Both the position numbers and the translations under genes were made by a program. 64,000 nt of DNA from Alisma plantago-aquatica (Eukaryota > Streptophyta > Magnoliopsida > Alismatales > Alismataceae). Under the pieces are notes generated by a model. The model was not told the origin of the DNA and made no database searches. It was given only the letters and a program-made list of their open reading frames with translations. The DNA lies in the NCBI GenBank assembly GCA_963693085.1, contig OY856410.1, positions 562,515,906 to 562,579,905 on the forward strand, written 5' to 3'. Of this stretch, positions 54,675 to 64,000 are shown piece by piece (the first letter of the stretch is position 1; each line of letters opens with the position of its first letter).

Positions 54675-55739
54675 AAAAAACAAGTGTTTAGATATATCCG
54701 GGAATGAGTATGAAAAAAGTTACAAGGGTGGAAAGAGAAGATGTTGTCAAAGACGGGAAAGGAAGTTCTTATCAAAGCAGTGGCGCAAGAGATACCCTCT
54801 TAAGTGTTTTCCAGCTACCCAGTGGGACATTAGATGCCATTAATAGGAGTATAGCCCGTTTCTCGTGGGGAGTAAAAGAGAATGAGAGAGAAAAAGTTTG
54901 GAAGGATGGGATTTCGAGATTTACACACTTTCAACCAAGCTTTACTTACAAAATAGGTTTGGCGGTTGTATCAAAGGTAGGATACGCTGGTATACAAAGT
55001 TATTGAAGACAGGTACTTCCCAAGCACAGACATCCTTCAAGCGAGAAGAGGGTATAAACCAAGCTATATATGGAGAAGCATATGGGGGTCGAAGTCTTTA
55101 CTGCTGGAGGGGCTGAAGTGGAGGGTGGGAGATGGTACAAAAATAAAGATTTGGGAGGACGCCTGGGTGCCTAATTTACGAGGCAGCCTAGAGGACTACC
55201 GGACACAGGAGGGGGAGGCACTCACGCTAGTTAGTCAGCTATTACGGAGAAACTATAGTGGATGGGATGAGGCTCGGGTAAGAAGTTGTTTCTAGTCCCA
55301 CACAGCCGATCAGATCCTAGAGATACCGACAGGAACCCAGACCCAACAGGACTCGTGGTACTGGTGGCTGAGCAACAACGGGCAGTATACAGTGAGGTCT
55401 GGGTACTGGACAGGGACGCTGAGCTCGCAAGAGTTACATGAGTACCGTAATGGAGAGACAGACCGACAATGGAGTATGGTGTGGAAGAGGGGATGGCTGC
55501 CAAAAGTTGCAAACTTCCTATGGCGTTGCATTATAAGGGCTCTTGCTACGGTGGGGAGATTGTTTGATTGGCACTGCCATACAACAGGAATCTGCGACAT
55601 CTGTGAGAAGGAAAGGGAATATATTGGACATATGCTCTTCCACTGTGACAATGCACAGAGTTTGTGGACCAAAAGTGATACACAGACACAGGCCTGGGTA
55701 CGCAGTGCAAGGGACCAGCCACTACACGAGGTTCTGTAA
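54675..55739 (+). pseudogene. LINE RT C-terminal and zf-RVT region (fragment B)
   Basis: Shifted frames from 54704 to 55120 carry the RT-distal region (ARFSWG, FGGC-like, WRVGDGTKIKIWEDAWVP). 55392-55739 is the zf-RVT domain: YTVRSGYW, VWKRGWLPKVANFLWRC and CDICEKEREYIGHMLFHC, with Cys and His residues in the conserved C-x2-C...HxxxxC spacing. Confidence 0.75.
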
Positions 55740-55899
55740 CTAGCATCACTGTGGGCGATATGGACGACGAGAAATGACCGAGTTTTCAGATCAAAACAGA
55801 GACCGATTGAGTATACACAGTGAGCGTATCAGATGTGGATTATAGATCATACCAGAAAGAAAGGCAGTCGACAAAGGGGACGATAGGAGAGGATAGGAG

Positions 55900-56394
55900 G
55901 AGGCAACGTTGGAGACTGCCTGAAGAAGATGTAGTCAAGCTAAACTGTGATGCAGCAGTGGGTACTAAGGGAAAGATGGCAGCTGGGTTGGTATGGAGGG
56001 ATACGAATGGTACATCTTTAGCCATAGAAGGGGTTTTTGATAACAAGCTAGCTGACACTGCAATAATGGAAGCCTGGGCATTACAGATAGGTATGGAGAG
56101 AAGTCTGTAGCAAAGCATCACAAACATCCTGGTTGAATCAGACTGCGTGAAAGTGATACAGACAATTCAGGACAAGACGGAACGGATGGACCTCCTCAGT
56201 ACTGTGATCGAGGATATAAAAAATCTCAGTAGGAAGTTTTCTTCTTGTTCTCTTGTTTACTGTCGTAGGGAATGTAATAGAGTAGCCCACTAAATAGCGA
56301 GGGCTATAGTAGATAGTCTTAGTAGTTTCTACTTTTTGCACAATTTTCCCAACTATGTAACAAAATCTCTTTTGGCTGATTTAGCCGTAGAATA
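55900..56394 (+). pseudogene. LINE RNase H domain (fragment B)
   Basis: KLNCDAAVGTKGKMAAGLVW (first Asp), IMEAWALQIGMERSL (Glu) and ILVESDCVKVIQTI (Asp), then RRECNRVAH. Stops occur at 56108-56110 and about 56294. Sequence similarity continues to LLADLAVE and a stop at about 56392-56394, the natural end of these LINE polyproteins. Confidence 0.75.
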
Positions 56395-56440
56395 GATAGA
56401 AGCATGGAGTCCTCAAAACAAATAAATCAAAAAGTTTGTA

Positions 56441-58180
56441 TCAGTATGAAATGAGGCCTTTGTCATGAATCTATGTTGTGTCTTTGGTACCTTCTTCTTT
56501 TTGAACTATAATGAACAATGATCAAATTTGACCTTTCGGACGTGATAACTACACTATCTGGGAAATTTAGGATAAACATTGTGTTAGCCACTTCTCCTTT
56601 GATTCTTTCTTGGAGCAAGAAACTCTTATAAGTGAATTTCTATCCTGTGATGCCTATATCCGACAACCATGCCTCCAACAGAGTGTTGTGGAACAACCTC
56701 ACCTCTGCATGATTATAAGTCTTTCCCCCATCTTCTCTATAGGTTCCAAAATAGTATTAAAGTCCCCTAGTATGACTGATGGTTCCTTGTACTAATTTCC
56801 CATCCTCACAAGGTACTTCCAAGGAAGGTTCCACACTATGATATGTGGATTAGCATATATGAAGGTAATGATGGTATGCCTATTAATTAAGGGTGCTAGT
56901 GACAAACTGATGGTGGCTATTTAGGATTTGTACTTCATATTGTGCTGAGTTCTAGCAAACCTAGATCTCCCATGTGAATACTCTATCTTCGGAATGATGT
57001 GAGTTAGTAAACCCTAATCATTTGATGGTTTCAGTGGCTCTTTTGGTTCTTAACATGGTTCTATTATTGCTACCACCATAGGTTTATACATAAGTATATA
57101 TTGTTACAACATTCTGTAAGTATCATAGTTTCCAATCCCCCTCACATTCTAGCACATGGTGTCCATCATGGTATAATAAATTTAACCACAAAAAGGTTTT
57201 AACTTAGGACAAGTTAGATGGATCTTGATTATCTTCATACATCCATGTCTCTGTATCCTTCTCTACCTCCCCCTCTACTTCTTGGTTGCCTTGCATCTCC
57301 TCTCCTTGATTTGTGTCATCATTACTCCAAAGGCGAGGGGTGCGTCTTCACAACACCAATGGGATTATCATTTTGTCACTCCTTTTCAACTTGATGCCAC
57401 TTGCCCCTAATGATCTTATCCATGGGTTTGTTAACTTTGGTCTATTTGTTTGTTGATGTACTCAACATTTTTCTTGGAAGTTTGAATGGAGTGGGTGAGT
57501 TCCTGCTCTGTGGCAATGATGTCCATCTCTGCAACATGTTGGTCTTATAGTATTTCTATGACTTCATAAACTCCCAGGTTTACCACAGTGTGCGTCCATG
57601 CCTGGCCCTTGTTTTCTTCTGTCCGATATCTCCTTGATCTGGCATGTGTGTGTATCTACGTTGTTTAGAATATTCCTCAAGACCACCCTCTTCTGTTCTT
57701 CTGTTTCCATGCCTGTGTAGCTTTCCTCCATATTTTCATGGGTATGGTGGGTGCTTCCAGGCATATTCTTTATGTTTCATTAGTTTTAGATCCAAGGTCT
57801 TGTGCAGGTGTGTTCTCATTGTTCAATAAGCTAGTGAATCTGTTGGTGCAATTTCTTTGTCTGAGTGTGAGGTGTCTCACATACATCCCTGTCCCCTCCT
57901 TACTCTTCCTCCTCCTGGGTCTTCAACACATTATTGTCTTGGTATCAATTTTCCACAGAATTAGCTAAAGTTTCAAATCCCTAGAGTTCTCTACTTTGTG
58001 GAAGCGGAATGGGGATTTGTAGTATTTTGAGGTGTGCCCTTCTCTACCACATGTCTTGTATGTAAAAGGCCTTCATATTCTATTTCATATTCCATTCTAT
58101 TGATTAAGATGGAGGAGATGACTACCTTCCTTGTGTTGACATCTACTACTAGTCTTGTGTGGCTTACTTTTTAGAAAATA
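56441..58180 (-). mobile_element. LINE fragment (minus strand): ORF1 knuckle and endonuclease start
   Basis: The minus strand around 58075-58030 reads TCGREGHTSKYY in a CCHC-knuckle pattern with two Cys replaced by Tyr. Near 56775-56755 it reads SVILGDFNTILEPIE, the endonuclease GDFN motif. Between them are low-complexity charged stretches and further endonuclease remnants, all in broken frames. The endonuclease is cut near 56440, where plus-strand LINE B ends. Confidence 0.55.
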
Positions 58181-58189
58181 CTTTTAATT

Positions 58190-58480
58190 TTTAAAAACAC
58201 TTTTATTTTTCTAGTTTGTTCCATTTTAAAAAAGGAATTTTCTTTTATATAGATTTCGTTTTTTTAAAACTATTTTGTTAAAGTTTTTTTTGTTTTCAAA
58301 AGAGTTCTATATTTTGTTTTGATAATAATTTCCTTTTGAAAATAACCTTTTTCATTTTTTGAAAAATTTTCCTCTTTTTCTCCTGAAAAAAGATTGTTGA
58401 TTTATATGGAAAAAAGATTTTATGTTTTCTCTAAAAAATATTCTCTTTTGGAAATATTGTTCAATCAAAGATTATTGTTT
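58190..58480. repeat. T-rich degenerate tract
   Basis: Repeated TTTT(T)GAAAA, TTCTTTTGGAAATATT-type words, very like 26010-26400. Both tracts lie beside LINE sequence on the minus strand, though at opposite ends of it. It may be one decayed A-rich repeat family. Confidence 0.5.
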
Positions 58481-61400
58481 CAACATTGTTTAGTGAGAGA
58501 GATGATTTGAGATAGTTGGAGACCATTAAAAGATTTTCAAGTTTACAAAAATTACTGATCAAACATTACCGATGATTGAGATCATTTAAAAATATTTTTG
58601 GATCCTTTGAGATCATATGATATCACTATTTTGAGATTATGTGAGATCATTGGTATCTGTGACTTTTGATTTGACATTATTGTTTTGATAAGATTGTTGT
58701 AAACATGTGGATCTTAGCAAATGAAAAACAATTTTTGCTTAATGATTAAAATCTTAAAGCATAAATATTTTGCAAATCCTAGAATTAGCAAAGCATGTGA
58801 CAATCTTGAAAATTATAAAACAAGTAACCACATGATGCATATGTAGTAGATAAAGTCCCCTCTTTATCCCATGAGTTTAGATGTGATTTTACGTCATCAC
58901 TCAAGCATGATCTACATAGAATGTCTTAGTCTTATCTTCTTTACTTTGTGATGACACTCATTGTGGGGGTAGCTTGAGTTCTTAAGATATGAGTACTACT
59001 CACAATGTACCTTGTGACCATGACAACCGTTTATATGTCGTGAGTGCTAGAAGAGTGGGGTGTCCTTAAGGTCTTTGGACGTACATCTTAACGCTACGTT
59101 TCTACCTTTAGTAACACCCTCATGCCACTTTCAAGGATCCAACATGAGTGTTGGCACCTGTTCCATGACATATTGACTTATAGGTGTGCATAGTGTGAGT
59201 CTAAACTTTTTGTATCTTCCAAAGCGAGCCCAGAATTATTTTGTATGAAGATCAATGATAAGCATACAAGAAAATAATCATGTAATTATTACAAAAGAGA
59301 AGACCTTGCTCATCATGAATACCTTTGTCATCCTTTTCTTTTTCTTAATATATATTTTTTAGATAAAAAGGAAACGAGAAAAAAAAAGGATGGAAGCAAA
59401 GACTAATCCTATAAGGAAAGTGAAAGCAAACCCTAGAATGGAAGCTTAGGCTAACTCTAAAAGTGATTACCGTGAGAACACATGGAATTTGTCGTACTTC
59501 TAGAAAAAAAGATAAATCATAGAGATATGAAAATCCAAGCAACAGAAAAATATTCTTTTATTTATTTTAGAGGAATAAAGGATATAGCTGACTTTTACTT
59601 ACATAAAAACAAAATTCAGCGATAAGTTTTTTGCTTCCTATGACAAAACAAATTGTTTCATTGTAGAGTTTTTTTTCTTCTGATTTATGTAAAATTTTTA
59701 TTGAAGTTTTTTGTAAAGAATTCCTTTGATGGTCTGTCAAAATTTTTTCTTTCAGAAAACTATAGATTTGACAAAAAGGGAAAGAAAAAAATGAAAAATA
59801 GATTAAAAATAAAAATATCAATCAATCAGTAAAAGGCAAGATGACTAAAAAGGAAAACACAACTCGTTTATATAAAGGTCTTCAATGAAGTCTCCAAACT
59901 ATTGTAACTGGCCCAAAAAATGACATTATCTATGATTGTGAAAACAATAGAGGAAATAAAAGAAATGATGTTGATAAGGTCCTTGGAATCACCACTAGGT
60001 TTTATTTGTAAAAAAAATAGAAGTGGGTGTCTAAATTTGTGGGAAAACACAAAAGACCAAATTTTGACTCTGTCCAAGGATGGGTAAATAAGGTATGCAT
60101 CAATTCAGAGATCCGACTTGGTGATCATGTTATGAGTGGGGATGGTGTTAGAACCCCCTCTCACATGATAGAAAAATGGAAATCTTTTTTAAAATCTTGA
60201 ACTAAAAACAAATGTGTTTAATGATATTGTTAGAGAAAATGACATAAAACTTAAAAAAGGAATTTCTTTAGTTGACAAACTTTCGAGACTGGAGACGAAT
60301 GTGGCTTTCCTATCATAGCCATAAAGGTCATAGTTTTTAGGTGTGTTGTGGTTCCAATCACCTCAGGACCTCCCACGATAGAGATCCATCACTGACGATT
60401 GGGACCACACTCACATAGAGAGAGAGAGAGAGAGAGAGAAGAGATAAATTCACCATTGCAACAACTAGATATTTGAGAAAGAGCATGCATATATAAAAAG
60501 TTTAATAAACAACAATAATGAATAAATTGGAGAAAAAGTCAATTATTGAACAACCTACCGGTGTTAATAGGATAGTTGTTTTCATAGTAAGGATCCTCTG
60601 ATCCCATGCAGAAAATAAAAGAGGGAGGTAATTTTTTCTCTTGCTTCATGAGAGACAAAAGAGGCTCAAAATGCGGGTGTGTGAGTCTGTTTGTAGTTAG
60701 ATTTTAGGGTATAGGGTTTTGAATGAAAAGGTTCTAGAATAGGCAATGAATCACACTAATGCACCGCAAGACCTAGCTCTCAGATCGAGGCAACCCTCTA
60801 CGTGTCACTGGTGGATCTCTTTCATCCGTCGAGTGTCTTGGGATGGAGAATGCTTGTTTCTTCATTTTATTGATATTCTAGGAATGTTCTGGAAATTATC
60901 ATGGATAAGACAAATTTTGAAGAATAAACAAATGAAATATTAAAGGAGAAGAAAATGTATTAATGCATGATTACCCTTCATTATTATTGAAAGTAGATGT
61001 ATTTTCATATGGATTAATACAAATGCATTATCTGTGAGAAAAAAGGAAAAATTATATTCAAGATAATTTAACTAGGAAATGTATAAAGATGGCTTATAAA
61101 AAGTGGCAATAATGGGAAAATTACACTTAAATTCATATAACATGTTTTATTTATAGGAAGACCCAAACTGGTTAAAGTGGATAAAAATGAATGGATTAAT
61201 TAGGAGAAAATGTAGGAAAACATGGGAAAAAGGCGAGAAAGAGGTAAAATGTGATAAAGGTGGGAAATTTCCGTAAATGTAAACAAATGTATAAAATGTG
61301 GAAAACTGGAATGAACTCCATAATTAGCTAGATAATTATTATTAATAATGAATTTCTATTGAGTGAGAAAAAATGAGGTGTCAACAATGTCAAATATTAA

Positions 61401-64000
61401 AATATGAAAAAACTACCTTAGGTGATGTTCATATGTTTATTTTACAATAAAAGATATCTTTTAAGATTCACAAATTCTAAAAAATGAAGAATCTTTTCTT
61501 TGGATGTTGGGGGAACCACCACAAAGAGGAGCTACTTTGGTGCGGGAGTTTCTATTTGCAGTTCATGGGAACTGTCTGAGTCTTTCCTGCTCTATAAAAA
61601 AGGAAGAATAACAACAAGATCCTACCTTACCCCAAAAACCTGGTAGATTCCTTACACTATACCTACTCCCGATATCTAAAGATTAGAAAGTCCTCATTTA
61701 TAGACAGGTAAGGTAGCAAAATAATATATGACTATAGACAAAACAAAGTCAATAGTCAAAGTCATACCTATAAGGATAAGACCTTTTGAGAAGGGATAAA
61801 ATAATCTCCCACTTGGAAAGTGTAACCCCCAACTCCCCCTCCTCCCTGCATAGTGTTTGTGGCATTCAAATCGAATGGGACAATCATCATGACAAAATAA
61901 ATTTGTTTTCTAGGCTCACAAATTGGATTTCAAACCTGGTTCCACTGGGGAGCCTGGGCCTTTACCACCTACTCTATTACACTATTGTTTGATAAATAAA
62001 TCATTATATTCAAATAATGTATCATAAACTATATGTTGTTTTAGAGTTTTTTCAAAGGTAGAATGATTTAAAAATAAAGTTTATTACATAAATTAGAAAC
62101 ACTTACAAATTCCAGGTCCTTTATTATTGTTTCTAGAAAACTAATTTGGTTATTAGATTAAAAAATATTCAAAAAACTTTTGAAAAGTTTAGAATCTTAT
62201 AAAGAGTAAACAAATTGATGGTGAAATATCCAAGTTTAGAAACTAAGGGTGATTCTTTAATGGAAATATCTATTTATGGGTTCACAATGTATATATTTTA
62301 CCATCAAGATGTGTTCATGGATACAATAACTGCTTAGTTGAATTGTTTATTATTTTTTATGCATTCTTATTCTAGCCTAACCTTACACTTATCATTTGGA
62401 CAATCTTAATCTTCCAAAAAACTATACCACCCCCTTCAATCACAATTTAACATTTAATGGTCCTCTTGACCACTATTCTTAAGTAGTATTACTTAACTAT
62501 GACATATTGAAGAAAACAACCAAAAGGTGTCTAGTGTCACAATAATATTAGTGTCAGCATTATATTTATAAATAATCTCTATCATGGATGTTGAATCATC
62601 TGTATTTTGAATATGATTACCCATGGGACACAAAGATTTAGGATAAAAATCAAAATGTTCACAATCGCTTCCATGGATCTCTAATCCTACAAACAAAAAA
62701 CTTAATGAAAATTTCCTTACTTCATCTCTACATCCCACACTACAATTTTCAACATAGGCAAAACATACATATTTATCATCCCGTCAAACGATAAGCCCAA
62801 ATACAAAGACAAATAAGTGATACATTTTTAAATACATATATTCATCTCATTATGAGGATAGTTTATTTTTATATTTCTTGATGTTTCCTCACGCCTTACT
62901 CTTAGAGGTTCTATAATTCCTCCAACATCTGATCTTCCTATCATCCTTTTCCAAAGGCATTTTACTTCATCCTTAGATGACTGCCTCTAGGTTAATTTTG
63001 TTTGTGGAAGACCACCATGATCATCTCACCATCAGTGTCTGAGATGCCATCACTCTAATGAAGTTCTTGAACAAAGAGATGTATAGTGTTTCTTGAGTCC
63101 CAAAATGACCCAGAAACAACACTATACTAGCGACATGCACAAGATTTCAAGATTCCTAATAGTGATCTAAATTTAGATGATAAAGGTATGTGTGTTATAT
63201 AAGAGATGAATCCATGACCAATTGTTGTAATATTATGGTGCTAAGAATTTTGAATTGGGAGTGGGTATCAACTTCTCTCTCAAAGGCAAGTCCAAATTTC
63301 CATCCATAAGCATTCCCTACTATTTACATCTTTCTCCAAGGTCAAAAATGGTGTTTTTCAAACATATTATTCTTTTTATCATCATTCTTATACAAATCAA
63401 AAACCCTAACAACCACATATAACATAAGTACATAGTTCCAACCACAACTCATAATATTGACTATCTCAATTGCCAGTAGACCTATCAAACTGGGTCAAAA
63501 TCTACGGGCACCTACAGGTCGACCCATTAAGTTGGGTTTGGGTGAAAATTTTTTCCACCCGCTGAAAATCACCCAAACCCATACCCACCCATTTATATAG
63601 TGGATTTCATGGGTGACCCGCGGGTGACCCAGTTAATTGAAGTCAATACATTTATATACATATTATACACATGCACCTATTAAGAGATGCACACCATTTT
63701 TTTCACAAGTTAAATCTTTACCATTAATTGTAGTAACCGTATTCTCCTTATGTTTGCAATAGACAACAACAAGTACTTGAAAATTTTGGAATGCGTAATG
63801 TTAAATAAAAATATATTTTTTTATTTATTTGTGATACTTCATGTACAAAACTACATTGGTCTTTCCCTAATTTACATAGAAATACAATAGCTAGATGTTG
63901 TTTTTTCTTTTAATTTGGTATAAACAGAAGTCGACAATTAATTGATTGATTTGACATGAAACGTAGTATTCGATTGGTTTCTTTGCAGTATATTTGACAT
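58481..64000. other. AT-rich DNA with no supported gene
   Basis: I see no recognisable protein, RNA gene, LTR pair or terminal inverted repeat. 60100-60440 and 60750-60890 have more balanced composition and could be old LTR or untranslated sequence. 63488-63640 is a degenerate repeat (GGGTTTGGGTGAAA, CACCCAAACCCATACCCACCC, GGGTGACCCGCGGGTGACCC) of a kind frequent in plant hAT-related or other low-complexity repeats. Confidence 0.45.
60417..60439. repeat. (AG)n microsatellite
   Basis: About eleven AG units, uninterrupted. Confidence 0.95.

Larger units (their letters stand above)
53364..56440 (+). mobile_element. LINE fragment B (plus strand), 5'-truncated L1 with RT and RNase H
   Basis: Begins in the linker (WHKQNESYWLARARIKEMKEG) and continues through RT, RT C-terminal region and RNase H to a short A-rich tail near 56410-56440 (AAACAAATAAATCAAAAAG). 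A typical 5'-truncated LINE insertion, of another family than fragment A. No target duplication was identified. Confidence 0.75.

Noticed and set aside
59280..61390. Old LTR or untranslated element
   Set aside because: Some blocks look LTR-like, but no paired copy, PBS, polypurine tract or target duplication could be found.
62493..62738. 81-codon minus-strand open frame
   Set aside because: No motif, no neighbouring coding frame, and surrounding DNA is AT-rich with many stops.

Overview
The window is plant nuclear DNA, almost certainly from a flowering plant with a repeat-rich genome. It holds Ty1/Copia and Ty3/Gypsy LTR retrotransposons with plant-type primer-binding sites (initiator Met tRNA and a decayed tRNA-Asp site), L1-type LINEs with DUF4283-like ORF1 and RNase H ends, and a CACTA (En/Spm) DNA transposon. 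No intact host gene was found; the only recognisable host-derived piece is a wrecked ABCB-transporter fragment. I cannot name the species. Nearly every coding region is broken by stops or frameshifts.

Layout. 1-4256: LTR debris: a Gypsy LTR end, a 5S-like/TRIM-like patch, a long minus-strand Copia-type LTR, and the 3' end plus 3' LTR of a plus-strand Gypsy element. 4577-25678: an Athila-type Gypsy element on the minus strand, with two collinear 1613-bp LTRs and a CATAT target duplication. Its gag-pol is one 1831-codon frame broken only by nonsense codons, and it has a broken env-position ORF. An 8115-bp Copia element (9437-17551, target duplication CGTAG) is nested inside it. 26500-31140: a minus-strand L1-type LINE with most of its RT deleted. 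33480-38734: an inverted Gypsy LTR fragment, a ~210-bp A/B tandem array interrupted by a truncated Gypsy insert (35663-36903, apparent TGGCC duplication), and a complete 1415-bp solo LTR (ATTTA duplication). 40990-41560: ABCB pseudogene. 42568-51049: an 8482-bp CACTA element (AGA duplication) with subterminal hairpins, three tandem 316-bp units each carrying a long palindrome, a decayed TnpD-type transposase gene, and a second gene joining a plant-transposase-like region to a Ulp1-type cysteine protease. 51868-58180: several LINE fragments in both orientations. 58190-64000: AT-rich DNA with no gene I can support.

How it fits together. The relative order of events is partly readable: Copia entered Athila; the solo LTR and the truncated Gypsy entered the tandem-array neighbourhood; LINE fragments piled up beside the CACTA. 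The most distinctive signal is in the Athila element. Clusters of a dyad, TCGAT-N3-ATCGA, occur in both LTRs and again between pol and the env-position ORF. The dyads are arranged in pairs whose start-to-start distance is always 19 or 21 bp, and the arms are conserved while the centre triplet varies. Also notable are a second, older LTR-like sequence kept inside the Copia 3' end and the tandem palindromes upstream of the CACTA transposase.
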